The notes under the pieces were generated by a model. That model worked only from the letters and a program-made list of their open reading frames with translations, was not told the DNA's origin and did not search any database. DNA of 64,000 nucleotides from Mantis religiosa (Eukaryota; Arthropoda; Insecta; Mantodea; Mantidae): positions 16,460,134-16,524,133 of the forward strand of contig CM060953.1 in assembly GCA_030765055.1 (NCBI GenBank). Direction: 5' to 3'. Every line of letters begins with the position of its first letter. Position 1 is the stretch's first letter. Shown piece after piece: positions 1 through 10,559 of this stretch. The position numbers were made by a program, and so were the translations under genes.

Positions 1-319
1 CAAGTACTTGATTATCAGCCCAATTTGGTACTTTAATGTTTATTGCTTAGTGAGTACAAACAAAAAGAAGCAAAATTCGAGTGCATTACTTACAAAATTC
101 TCCTCGTACTGCAATAGAAATGTATAACGGGATTATGTATGTGTTCTTCAGAAGTTCTGCACGACCTTTATGTATAGAAAAACCTAAGAGATAGACTAAG
201 TGTTAGCGACTGAAAAACTGTTGCTTTGGCCAAATTTAGATCGTTAAAATTTTCAAATATTTTGTAAATGTAGGTATATTCCTTGTAAATATTTTATTCG
301 TTTCCATTTTATAATTGGT
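1..319. other. AT-rich sequence, no gene seen
   Basis: No reading frame, RNA gene or repeat that I can recognise. AT-rich background. Confidence 0.5.
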
Positions 320-695
320 ATCTCTTTCTTTTTTCTTTGATTCTCTCTCTTTCTTTGTTTCTTTTTCTCTTCGTTACTTCCATGCTTCCCTCCGCATACG
401 TTGTTTCTCTCTCCTTCATTCCTACTTTTCTCTTTGTATTTTCATTCTTCCTTTATATTTATTTCTTTGCTTCTTTTATATATCTTTCTTGCTTGTATTC
501 ACATTATTATTTCTCTCTGTTTCACTCTCCTTTTCTTTAATTCTTTGCTTTACCTTTCTTTCTTGCTTCCTTGCTTACTTTCGGCTTCTTTCTCTCCCTT
601 TCTTTTGTTTTTCTTCGTTCCTTCTTCCTTCCTGTCTTTCTTTGTTTCCTTTCTTCTTTTCTTTCGTTCTCTCTCTTTATTCCTGGCCATGCCAA
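320..695. repeat. Pyrimidine-rich low-complexity tract
   Basis: The + strand is almost entirely C and T, built from degenerate ctttctttctt, cttcctt and ctctctctt words without a fixed period. The three overlapping reading frames here translate to Phe/Ser/Leu-rich strings typical of low complexity and are not genes. It could be a decayed (TTTC)n microsatellite. Confidence 0.8.
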
Positions 696-835
696 ATTAA
701 ATCCAGTCATGGTCATGGCATATGGACCAACTCTTAAAACATTTTAATCACTTTTAAGGTCTAATGTACGAGGGGTGTCATAATGTTTTAATTATCACCC
801 GGTAGTTTTATGCTTGAGTGATGAAAACTTTTCAG

Positions 836-1077
836 GTTTTTTGTGTAATTTTACGTCCTCCAACGTTAAGTTATATCGGACGATGAAGGTAATGGGTGAA
901 ATGATGCTCAAATGAGCCCAGGGTCCATAGAACTTAGAGTTACCCGACATTCGTCTATCAGGATAAGGGAAAACCCTGGAAAAAACCTTATCCAGGTAAC
1001 TCACCCTGACCGAGATTCGAACCTGGGACCTCTTGAACGTGAGGCAGACTCGCTAACACCAGGCTAACGAGGCGGGC
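836..1077 (-). mobile_element. tRNA-derived SINE (family 1), minus strand
   Basis: Read on the minus strand, the head is tRNA-like: an A-box-like segment (TTAGCCTGGTGTTAGCG) followed by a good B box (GGTTCGAATCT) about 35 bases later. Behind it comes a body with GTCATATCGGACGATGAA-type sequence (reverse complement) shared with copies near 46.7 and 49-50 kb. Flanking near-duplicates aaaacttttcag (824-835) and aaaaattttcag (ending 1090) look like the target-site duplication. The insertion lies in the 5' untranslated part of mariner 1. Confidence 0.8.
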
Positions 1078-1194
1078 AAAAAATTTTCAGTGTCATCATT
1101 GATCCCGCAGGACATAATGTTGGTAGTTTCAGTGATTTGAGTCCTTTTTATTTTTTTTTCAGTAATTGCCAGAAGTGACTGAGGTATAAACTGC

Positions 1195-2205
1195 AGAAAA
1201 TTGAGGCTCGTAGTGAGATCAAGTTCCTGCATTTGAAGGTCAAAACTGCCCGGGAAATCCATGATGAGATGACGGCTGTTTATGGAAATGATTGCCCATC
1301 GTATGACGCTATTTTGAGGTGGAGAAGGAATTTTCAAACTGGCCACATGTCACTGACAGATGAGCCAAGAGCTGGTACATCGTCAGCTGTCACAGTGAAG
1401 AAAGTGGAGTGTTTAATACTGGAAGACAGACGAGCAACGATCCAAATGATCATGAATGAGACACATCTTAGTTATGGTAGTGTGTGGATGAACTGCACAT
1501 GTCTAAGGTGTCTGTACGGTGGGTTCCACGTTTGTTAACCCCTTTCCAAAAGCAAACACGGCGTGACCTTTCAAGACGGATGTTGGTGCTGTTGGAACAG
1601 GGTCAAGATGACTTTATTGATCGTCTGGTAACCATAGATCTATCTGTATGATCCAGAGACAAAAACCATGAGCATGGAATGGAAACATGCAGTTTTCTTA
1701 CCTCCCAAAGAGCCAAAGGTGCAAAAGTCAGTTGGGAAGGTCATGCTTTCAGTTTTCTGGGACTTTCCTGTAGTAATCCTTACAGGTTATCTTGCCAAGG
1801 GTCAAACCATCACTGACAGATACTACTGCAATCTTCTGGACAAGTTACGAGCAGCTCTGATTAAGAAATGACGTGGTGTACACTCCAAAGTTGTTCGTCT
1901 TCCGTCTGACAATGCACCACCTCATTCATCTCAAGTTGCACTTGACAAAACAAGAGAATGTGGCTTTAAGACCCTACAACAGCCGCCTTACTTGCCCGAT
2001 CTCACACCAAGTGACCTTTTTGTTCCCGGAAATGAAGAATCCGTTGAGTGGTCGCTAATTTGACTACATAAATGATGTCATTAATGAAGTGCAAGAGTGG
2101 TTTAAAGCGAATTCTGCAGACTTCTACGATCAAGGTATTCGGAATGTCAAGAAACGCTGGGAAATATTTCTATATCTGGATGATGACTACGTACAGAAGA
2201 ACTAA
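1195..2205 (+). pseudogene. mariner transposase pseudogene (element 1)
   Basis: A cut-and-paste transposase of the mariner family, broken by frameshifts. Visible pieces in order: an N-terminal helix-turn-helix region (EARSEIKFLHLK, then EIHDEMTAVYG, PSYDAILRWRRNFQTGH, LTDEPRAG), a shifted middle (GKVMLSVFWD, LAKGQTITDRYYCNLLDKL) and a catalytic end (SDNAPPH, then PPYLPDLTPSD, 34 residues between the two Asp). That spacing is the DD34D signature of mariner. The first catalytic Asp region near 1600 is scrambled. Frame changes occur around 1490-1540, 1600-1670 and after 1870. It is not the same subfamily as the mariners at 12.4, 14.5 and 43 kb. Confidence 0.85.
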
Positions 2206-2280
2206 CAAACGCATATCAACACAAAATCTCTATTAAATGTTTAAAGGGTAATAAATAAAACTTTACAGCACTCCCTCGTA

Positions 2281-3299
2281 TTCAACTATTTTCCTTGAAG
2301 CATTAGAAAACATTTAATAAGAAAATCGCTGCGAAATGTGTATCTCAAAAATTGTTTAATGTTAAAAAGATACAATATTAAACAACTAAGGACTATAGGA
2401 AAAGTAGGTCTTATGCACTTAGTATATCATATATGTTTTCGGATGCACGCGAATCCCGTATATTCATTATAATTCAGTTTTCCAAATCAGTACATCAATA
2501 TATCAACGTTTACACAGGTTTACAAAAGTTAGCGAATGCTGTAATGAAAATCCGCCATAAACTAGAACCCAGTATTGTGTCTTATAAATGATTACTTGAC
2601 CATTAAATGGTTAACGCCGTGTAACTTTAATACAGCGTATTTTGCACGTTATTAATTTTTGTTCAAACTAGCGTGCATTGTTCTACGTAAAAACCACCGA
2701 TAACCGCTTTTGTTGATTCGGTTGCAACAAATCATGTTAATATTAAGTAACTAAACAGCAACTGTATATGATGTTGGAGTTCAGCTTAGCGAGAGTTTAA
2801 TTTTAACTACATTCCTTGTTTAATTTGCTTATATTGTTCTGTAAACCTGAAAACTGTGGAATACTTCTAAAGGTTTCTGTGCTGTTATTGTTCATATTTA
2901 TTTTAGCTTCCATAATATTTGTTACACAACAACAATGTGCTTAAACTAAAGAAACAAAAGCCTTTATGGAAAGTACGAAAGTAAACCATGGAGTTTACTT
3001 GTCGATTTATAACATGTGAAACAAGCACTTTTATGACCATTTCCCTCTTTTATATATGTCCTTATAAATAAATTGAAAATAGTGGAATAAAGTAAATTTA
3101 AGCAACAGTCAAATGTTTTAAAATCCGGTTGCTATGCGACAGCTTTGCTATCTAATTATTTTTACATGACAAGAGTTAAAGAAATGAATAACGGTTTCCT
3201 ACCTGTGAAAACACTTAAATTACAGAAAATGTCTTGGAAATGCTTTAGTAAACAAATGAATATGCCATAACTGTTTTTATTTTAACGAGATCTACATTA
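2281..3299. other. AT-rich spacer, nothing recognised
   Basis: AT-rich sequence with no recognisable gene, RNA or repeat. Confidence 0.4.
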
Positions 3300-3484
3300 T
3301 TTGTGTTAACTGAAAATATAGAAAAACTTAATATTATGCAAAATCAAATTCTTGATCTAATAATTGGAGCTGTCAAAACTACTCCAGTACATGCTCTACA
3401 AATTTTAACATTTGATCTTGTCATGGAAAAAGCAGCCATAATACAATATGGCAAATCAATCAGACTATATTATAATAGAAATTA
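3300..3484 (+). pseudogene. Non-LTR reverse transcriptase C-terminal fragment
   Basis: A 60-residue stretch containing QNQILDLIIGAVKTTPVHAL, then EKAAIIQYGKSIRL. This matches the segment after the RT thumb of Jockey/I-group elements, where 'QN.aLr.itGAvktTPi.am' and '.eKa.iqYeKl.RL' are typical. Only this piece survives, with no catalytic core upstream. It abuts the tRNA-like array directly. Confidence 0.6.
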
Positions 3485-3553
3485 ATGGTTCTTTCACACT
3501 AGCCGTGTGTAAGACGCACTATGAAACGGTGGAGCCAGACTGAAAAATTCAAT

Positions 3554-3626
3554 TCCATAGCCGGGATTTGAACAACGAATCTTCTGGTCTCCATCCAGCC
3601 ACTCTAACCCTTGAGCTACTATGGTC
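3554..3626 (-). ncRNA. tRNA-like unit A1
   Basis: On the minus strand: acceptor halves ACCATAG and CTATGGA (six pairs), D stem GCTC/GAGT, anticodon stem CTGG/CCAG with loop ATGGAGA (has U33; nominal anticodon GGA), and B-box-like TTCAAATCC. A TTTTT run follows about 6 bases after the acceptor. No evidence of charging or processing. Confidence 0.45.
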
Positions 3627-3871
3627 AACGTGCCGACATGACATTAAATTCTCCAAATGACTCGTATTTCTCCCGGTAAACCACTTAGGAGTTCTCATAA
3701 ACACATGAGACAACTACCTAAATGGCGACTTACTATGCTGTAAGTACTTTAAGGCCCGGGCTTTATATTTCGGACCACTATTAGGTCAATTAATGGAAAT
3801 TAATTGTTCTTTCACACTAGCCGTGTGTAGAACGCACTATGAAACGGTGGAGCCAGACTGAAAAATTCAAT

Positions 3872-3943
3872 GCCATAGCCAGGAATTGAACCACGGATCT
3901 TCTGGTTGCCGTCCAGCCGCTCTAACCCTTGAGCTACTATGGC
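3872..3943 (-). ncRNA. tRNA-like unit A2
   Basis: A 72-nt segment with a perfect seven-pair acceptor stem (GCCATAG/CTATGGC), D stem GCTC/GAGC, anticodon stem CTGG/CCAG with loop ACGGCAA, and B-box-like GGTTCAATTCC. The T stem is weak (CGTGG against CCTGG). A TTTTT run follows on the minus strand. Confidence 0.5.
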
Positions 3944-4188
3944 CAACGTGCCGACATGACATTAAATTCTCCAACTGACTCGTGTTTTGCCTTGTAAACC
4001 ACTTAGTAGTTCTCATAAGCACATGAGACAACTACCTAAATGGCGACTTACTATGCTGTAAGTACTTAAAGCCCGGTCTTTATAGTTCGGACCACTATTA
4101 GGTCAATTAATGGAAATTAATTGTATTTTCACACTAGCCGTGTGTAGAACGCACTATGAAAGTGTGGAGGCAGGCTGAAAAATTCAAT

Positions 4189-4260
4189 GCCATAGCCGGG
4201 AATTGAACCACGGATCTTCTGGTTGCCGTTCAGTCGCTCTAACACTTGAGCTACTATGGC
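4189..4260 (-). ncRNA. tRNA-like unit A3
   Basis: A 72-nt segment with perfect acceptor stem GCCATAG/CTATGGC and D stem GCTC/GAGT-like. The anticodon stem has one mismatch (CTGA/CCAG). B-box-like GGTTCAATTCC and the downstream TTTTT run are kept. Confidence 0.45.
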
Positions 4261-4489
4261 CAACGTGCCGACATGACCATAAATTCTCCAAGTAACTCCT
4301 ATATTATAAAAACTGGGAAAACAGATAATCACAAGTAAACTAAAAAACTTGACAAACTTTTCCTACTAACGTCAAAGAAATCAAACAAAAATTAAAAGTT
4401 CCTTACTTAAAAGAAAACTAGCAAAATCAACCATTCAGACTGAACGCTATCTACACTTAGCTGTAGAGTTACAGCCTGACACCTCTTCA

Positions 4490-4820
4490 TGTGTCCCGAA
4501 AAAATGGCATTAGAGATCATACTTAATAATTTATTTATAATTATATAAAATATAATTTTTAACCCCTTTTCACATAAATTTCCTGTAATCAATAGTTTAA
4601 TGCATATATTAATAAATATACCCATGAATAAAGAGGAATTTAATAAAGAATATAATCATATTACTAATACTGCTTTAATTAATGGTTTTCAAAAAGACTT
4701 CATACATAAGAAATTGAAAAATTTAAATACCAAAGAACTGTTACAGATATTTCTACCCTTAAAAAATAAAAGACGGTTGCAATTTTAAAAAGTCTACTTA
4801 CCATTCTTGGGTTAATATAC
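4490..4820 (+). pseudogene. Penelope-like element fragment, left part
   Basis: Encodes ILINIPMNKEEFNKEYNHI, then TALINGFQKDFIHKKLKNL. This resembles the region after the RT of Penelope-like elements ('R..n.p.s...f..El..I...A..NGy....i'). The DNA is closely matched by 51,900-52,160. It stops at gggttaata and resumes at 7285 after an insertion of about 2.46 kb. Confidence 0.65.
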
Positions 4821-5270
4821 TGTAACTTTGTGGGTTTGTGAAATTAAAAGTCCAATTGCACAAACTCAAGATGTTCTTTATTTCCACCGAATTACAGTTG
4901 GAACACTTGCCGATTACACAGAATTACGTAGCGCACACAATTACAATTCACCAGTTCGTCTGTCACAGGTCCACTCTGCACTCGCAATTACGCACAACTC
5001 CTCCGATGCACGTACACAGTCCTCCGGTCCGTTCTCTCACTGGGCGCTCCATACGGCTGCTCGCCAAGAACTGAACTGAGAGAGCCAAGAGCAGGTGCAG
5101 GTCGCTCGGGTTCTCCCGGGCGGAGGGTTACACGCCACGGTACCTATGCGCTGTACGGATTTACCCGTGCGGTATATATATGTTTCTGCGCAAGCTTGGG
5201 TGTCGTTTAGTAAGACGGTGCAGTTGGCCTCTACTGATGCTTCTGGTACCTGGATATTCCCCCTTGGGGG
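4821..5270 (-). mobile_element. LTR-like segment, minus strand (candidate)
   Basis: Read on the minus strand it contains a TATA-like ATATATATACC (about 5170-5180), about 280 bases further a poly(A) signal GGAAATAAAGAAC (about 4875-4890), and an end CCCACAAAGTTACA. This is the order expected for the promoter, R and U5 parts of an LTR ending in ..CA. The first 15 bases (+ strand TGTAACTTTGTGGG) recur at 55,509. The start of the LTR and any internal retrotransposon region are not found, so it may be a truncated solo LTR or part of the neighbouring element's 3' end. Confidence 0.4.
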
Positions 5271-5493
5271 GGGGCAGTGCCCGATCCACCTTGCTTTGTG
5301 CGGTCGCTAGCGATCCGTCAAGCAATGGTGGAACCAGTAGCGAGAGACCAGATGGAACTTAGGGTGCTGAGGTTTAATAAGTCCAGGTCCTGCGCGCGCC
5401 CCAGGGCACGACCGGAGGTGTTAACCTGCCAGCCGCGGCGAGGACGCGAGGTGACCTGGTGGTGATTGTTAGGGGAGGGAGGAGAGGCAGACT

Positions 5494-7200
5494 CTACCAC
5501 CCAAGGGCGTCCTTGGGTAGGCGATAGGTCCTCCGTCTCCTAGGGAGACGGTGGTTGTATTGACCGAGTGTATTTACCAGCTGGTTAGGGTGGAGAGTGA
5601 TCTTGGCATACAACGTGCGTGTTCGTTCGCGTACGACGTCTACGACGTATGGTATGCCAGGCTGGGTGTGCAGGAAGTGAGATGGGAACCTGCGGTCGGT
5701 ACTGTAGATCATCCTTAAGGCCCTGTTCTGCACGGCTTGCAGCCTGCGGAGGGTGGTATGAGCCACCGAACCCCAGACCTCGCATTCATACAGGATCAGA
5801 GGCAGGACGATCGCATGGTATATCCGCAGTTTGAGGCGGATGGGCATTGTGGATCTAAAGATAGGGTAGAGTTGCCTGAGTGCAGCGTGGCCGAGGCTGG
5901 CCTTTGCCCTGACATGCGGAGTGAAAGTGAGGCCGCGGTCCAGTTGGATTCTCAGGTATTTGGTGGTTCGAACCCAGGGGATACTTCTCCGCCGTAACCG
6001 CAGGTCTCCATCTGGGCGCCAGCTACGGGTCTTAGCCAGCATAATGGCCATCCATGCGGGCTAATGGCCATCCTGCACTTCTCACTCCACCTGCCAATGC
6101 CGTGGAGCTGACGCTGTAGAGGGGGGAGAGAGTAGCGGACGTTCTTGTTCTGCGCCAATATGAGGACGTCGTCGGCATACTGACACAAAACAGTGCGCGG
6201 TTCCGTAGGTAGGTGAGACATGTAGACGGCGAAGAGTAGAGGGGACAGAACACTGCCTTCCGGGACTCCAGCCGCTATGGGTCTGACAGAGGATAGCTTC
6301 CCCTCGACCCGCACTCTGAATGTGCGGTCCTTGAGGAAGCTGCTGAGTATTGAAAGGTAGGGGGGGGGGAGTTGTGCTTCTTTGAGTTTGAACAACAACC
6401 CCTGGTGCCACGTGGTGGCGAAGGCCTTCTCCACGTCCAAGAGCACAGCGATGGTTTTGAGGTTGTCCTGGAATCCCAGAGCAGCCTTCTCCGCCAAGCG
6501 CAGTAACTGCAACGTGGTGGAGTGGCCCCGACGGAAACCGAATTGGTGATCCGGGAGTAGAAGCCTTTCCTCAAAGAGAGGAGTTAGGCGGGGGAGGAGC
6601 AATCGTTCAAAGATCTTTGAGACGATTGGGAGCAAGCTGATGGATCGGTAACTTACCGGAAAGACTGGATTCTTGCGCGGCTTCAATACGCATACCACCC
6701 TTGCCTCTTTCAAACAAGTTGGGAAGTGGCGCAGGGTGAGGTATGCGTTGTAAATCCGCGTCAAGTGGATCACAGCCTTCCGAGGAAGGTGCTGGAGCAT
6801 GGTGGCTGTGACGCCATCGTGCCCAGGGGATATGTTGGTTTTCAGGCTATTGATTTGGGCGGTCACCTGCTTAGGGGTGACGATGGGGATGTGGATCTCC
6901 TCATGTGGAGGTGGTGTTGCCTCGTAGAGGTATTCCACCGTGTCCTTCACATGTTCGGTGAACTCGTCGTCTTGGGAGTCTTCCCTTGGTTCGAATTGAC
7001 TCTCCAAGTAATCTGCAAAAACACACTGAGCTGACTCGCCCACTGCAGGCCTTATGTAGGGAAGATCGCCGTTTCTGTAAGGTTTGCAGCGCGCACAATT
7101 ATCCAGAGGTTTCGTGTTGTCTGGTGAGAGGGGAAAGAGACGCTTCAGGGCTCCCGCCGCTCTCCTAATCATCCCTTCAGTTAGTGACACGAGACAAAAG
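5494..7200 (-). pseudogene. Jockey-clade non-LTR reverse transcriptase (copy A)
   Basis: ORF2 of a Jockey-like retrotransposon, which would copy its RNA into DNA at a nicked target. The first frame (7190 down to about 6050) covers fingers and palm: NISPGHDGVTATML, VSYRSISLLPIVSKIFERLL, HQFGFRRGHST, catalytic motif A LLDVEKAF, AAGVPEGSVLSPLLFAVYM, and catalytic motif C CQYADDVLIL, both intact. After a small duplication (taatggccatcc occurs twice near 6042-6075) the frame shifts and the C-terminal part continues to 5494 (RTTKYLRIQLDRGLTF, LPLILYECEVWGS). The endonuclease domain is absent, so the copy is 5'-truncated near 7284. What lies between 5271 and 5493 is GC-rich, probably 3' untranslated sequence. 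Confidence 0.88.
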
Positions 7201-7284
7201 GGTAGGCGTGGGCTGAATGCTTCCCGTTAAGCCCTACTGCCGGCCGGTTCTATCGGGAGTTCCGATGTTCAGGTGACAATACAT

Positions 7285-7460
7285 TTTCGAATTTTTTTTT
7301 AAAGAGTTTGTTATAACTTTAGTTCCTCAAAATAAATATATTATTACAAATTTACTACATTTATATAAAAAAACATAAAATTCCTAATAATGAAAAATCT
7401 GTTATTTATCAATTTAATTGTTTAGATTGTGTAAATCACGATCCTCATCAATTAATAAGA
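7285..7460 (+). pseudogene. Penelope-like element fragment, right part
   Basis: Continues the Penelope-like sequence interrupted at 4820: ttaaagagtttg, taactttagttcctcaaaat and attcctaataatgaaaaatc align with 52,165-52,290. Degenerate translation includes IYQFNC-like residues just before the GIY-YIG-like region, which is lost here after about 7460. Confidence 0.55.
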
Positions 7461-8270
7461 AAATTTCCATAATTTTCTTTCAAGATAATTGAAGTTTTAT
7501 GTTACAAATTATTGTATTTGTAAAGTATTTGTTCCTTCACTGTCTCTATCTTTATATTTTACGTATTCAAACATCAATGTTTAAGGAATTTTTATTTTTG
7601 AGTTTAGCCTTTGTATTATTTCTTTTTTTCAAACTGAGTTTGCATTTTCATTATCAAAAACATTAGAAGAGAAAGTTAAAACACGGTATAAAACTGCACA
7701 GAAAGACACGTCGTTAGTATAACGGGCTCGAACTGTCTCTTAATAGCCCACAGAAATTAGTGTCATGTTATTAACATACATAATGTACATCAGGTGACTG
7801 TCGTTATTTTAATTCTCCACATCAGCGGAAATAATTTGAAATGCGTCGCGTATTCTTGTTTTCTCTAAACTGTACACACTCCACATTACGTTAAAACCTC
7901 TGCGTACCGCTCTCTCATGTTTAGCACAGAGAAAAACCAACGTGTTTGTCATTACTTCACGAGCTTTAACCTTTACTTCAAGTACCATATGTTTAATTAT
8001 AACTTGGTTTATCTACTACGTCTTACAGTAGGTAGAAAGGTGTTACATTCCACCAGAAAACTTCTGATTAATACACTGGGCAACAAAAAATAAATTTTGA
8101 ATGTTTCGAGCACTTCATGAGGCAATTTCTACTAATTTTGTGTTGCGAAAAACAAATATGACAATAAAATTTTTATTAGCTCTAGTTTCTATGATATACA
8201 CAACGTGGAAGTATTACATATTAACGGATTGATAGAAAATGATACATTTTAATTACATACACTCTTGTGA
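7461..8270. other. AT-rich spacer, nothing recognised
   Basis: No supported feature. The sequence changes into the CR1-group remnant at a small direct duplication (cactcttgtga twice, 8260-8281). Confidence 0.4.
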
Positions 8271-9412
8271 CACTCTTGTGAGAGCCAACTAGTAGCTATT
8301 TGTCAGGATGTAGCTGATGCACTCGATGCAGGCGGTAAAGTGCATGCAATAGTTATTGACTTTACTAAAGCTTTTGACCTTGTACCTCATGGACCACTTA
8401 TAGAAAAACTTTGCAATATGCAAATAGACAACAGAGCGATTATTTGGATTCGGGAATTCTTGAGCGGACGAACCCAAAGAGTGCGCGTCGGAGATAGATT
8501 ATCGTCCCCTACCGAAGTAACCTCAGGTGTCCACCAGGGTAGCGTGATCGGGCCGTTGCTTTTCTTAGCATATGTAAATGACTTATGGAAAGGGATAACA
8601 TCACAAATTGGGCTTTTTGCGGATAATTGTATAATCTATAGAAATATCAAGACCGAAGGTGACGTTAACAATTTACAAGAAGTTTTAAACAAAATTCAAC
8701 TCAGGGCACAATCCAATCAAATGGAGATAAATCCAAGTAAATGTAAAACAATTATATTTTCAAGGACAAGAACAGAAGAAAATGTGATGTATAAATTAGA
8801 TAACAAGAGAATACCCAGGGTAAGTAGCACTAGATATCTAGGTGTAATAATAAATGAAAGATTGGAATGGGGGGAACATGTAAACTCGGTCACTGGAAAA
8901 GCCTGCAAAGCATTACACTTTGTAATGAGAATATTAAAACGCAGCAATGGGAAATCGCGAAATTTAGCTTACACATCCTTAGTGCGACCAATATTAGAAT
9001 ATAGCGCGGCATGCTGGGATCCATATCGGGTTGGTCAAAAACAAGCACTCGAGAGAGTCCAAAAACGAGCAGCTAAATTTGTTGATAGAGGAATGCGATT
9101 TGAAAACCCTACAGGCACTGCTACCTCCTGGGAATCATTGGAGAAACGTAGAAAACGGGCAAGGCTATGTGCAATTTTTAGAGCATATAAGGGGGAACCT
9201 GCATGGAAAGATATAACAAAGCGGTTGTTGACACCATCATATAGGGGAAGGAATGATCACTCTAAAAAATAAGAAATAGGGAACAGAAAACTGATATAGG
9301 TAAATTTTCCTTTACCAATAGAACAATTAATGACTGGAACAATTTGACTGCAGAATTACTAGAGACTTTGCCTCCAAATGTAAATAATTTCAAAGAGAGG
9401 TTAAAAAAATCC
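8271..9412 (+). pseudogene. CR1-group non-LTR reverse transcriptase
   Basis: A 5'-truncated RT. The surviving order is: SCESQLVAICQDVADALDAG, motif A VIDFTKAFDLVPH, RTQRVRVGDRLSS, SGVHQGSVIGPLLFLAYVND, motif C LFADNCIIY, INPSKCKTIIFSRTR, STRYLGVIINERLEWGEHV, LVRPILEYSAACWDPY. The second Asp of the usual ADD is Asn (ADN), which should abolish activity. A frameshift near 9268 moves the C-terminus into another frame (KFSFTNRTINDWNNL, NNFKERLKKS). The thumb motif and the end are typical of CR1/Daphne-like elements; the exact clade is uncertain. Confidence 0.85.
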
Positions 9413-9424
9413 TGTATAGTTACC

Positions 9425-9672
9425 ATAGTGCATGAAAGGAATTGTATATATGTTGTAAAGAATTGTATATTATATTGTTACCATAGTGCATAGTCATAGT
9501 GCATGAAAGGAATTGTATATATGTTGTAAGGAATTGTATATTATATTGTAAGGAGTTGTATATTATACTGTAAAGAATTGTATATCATACTGTAAAGAAT
9601 TGTATATTATATTGACAGCGCTGCCACCGGGCCATGCTCTAAGCAGTGAAATAAAGTATCTATCTATCTATA
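9425..9672 (+). repeat. 3' end of the CR1-group element: AT-rich repeats and (TATC)n tail
   Basis: About 25-bp repeats of the type gaattgtatattatattgtaa, in six or so degenerate copies, follow the coding part. They lead to tgccaccgggccatgc, an AATAAAG, and a short tctatctatctata tail at 9658-9672. A short microsatellite 3' tail instead of poly(A) is usual for CR1-type elements. Confidence 0.65.
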
Positions 9673-9992
9673 CATGCTAACAACAATGAAACTGCATTTG
9701 TTAGCCCGCTTGTCGCCCCTACTGGGGGACATTCAAGCTATCCCTCCCCATCAGTTTGGTTTTCGTCCTGGGCACTCGACATCACAGCAGCTGCTCCGTT
9801 TGGTGGAGGCCGCTGCCCTGGGTTTCCAGGAAAGGGCATACACCGCGGCAGTGTCTCTGGATGTCGAGAAGGCCTTCTCTACCACCTGGCAGGTCTCTTA
9901 CATAAGTTAATCACCCTGGGGCTTCCTACACATATGATACATCTTCTACACACTTTCCTTAAACACAGACATTTCACAGTCACTGTGGCGGG
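9673..9992 (+). pseudogene. Jockey-clade RT (copy B), first part
   Basis: Starts abruptly after the TATC tail with LLARLSPLL, then HQFGFRPGHSTSQQLLRLVE and motif A VSLDVEKAFSTTW. A one-base frameshift after TTW is followed by GLLHKLITLGLP and FLKHRHFTVTVAGD. It is cut by the insertion at 9999-10553 and resumes at 10560. Same clade as copy A. Confidence 0.82.
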
Positions 9993-10553
<561 letters not shown>

Positions 10554-10559
10554 AGATGA

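Larger units (their letters stand above)
769..2278 (+). mobile_element. mariner-like element 1 (with nested SINE)
   Basis: The left end starts CGAGGGGTGTCATAATGTTT and the right end, read in reverse complement, starts CGAGGGAGTGCTGTAAAGTT. Both abut a TA dinucleotide (767-768 and 2279-2280), the target duplication expected for the Tc1/mariner superfamily. The 1.51 kb includes a 242-bp SINE at 836-1077, so the element without it is about 1.27 kb, normal for mariner. The transposase inside is broken, so the copy is dead. Confidence 0.85.
3485..4310 (-). repeat. tRNA-like tandem array A (3 units, about 317 bp period)
   Basis: Three head-to-tail copies on the minus strand. The word ttctttcacac or its variant starts at 3489, 3807 and 4124, giving periods of 318 and 317. 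Each unit has a 72-nt tRNA-like segment and about 245 bp of body sequence (including acgagtcag and agtacttacagcatagtaag on the minus strand). The third unit stops after its tRNA-like part. Related units occur at 17.0-17.6, 55.6-56.4 and 60.95-61.35 kb. Confidence 0.85.

Noticed and set aside
315..737. Phe/Ser/Leu-rich frames as a membrane protein
   Set aside because: Low-complexity pyrimidine tract; hydrophobicity follows from T and C content.
3554..4260. Array A units as functional tRNA genes
   Set aside because: T stems are poorly paired, loops vary in nominal anticodon, U33 is often missing, and the units are embedded in a 317-bp satellite; called tRNA-like only.
5952..7190. Plus-strand and alternate minus-strand frames inside Jockey copy A
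   Set aside because: Shadows of the RT frame.
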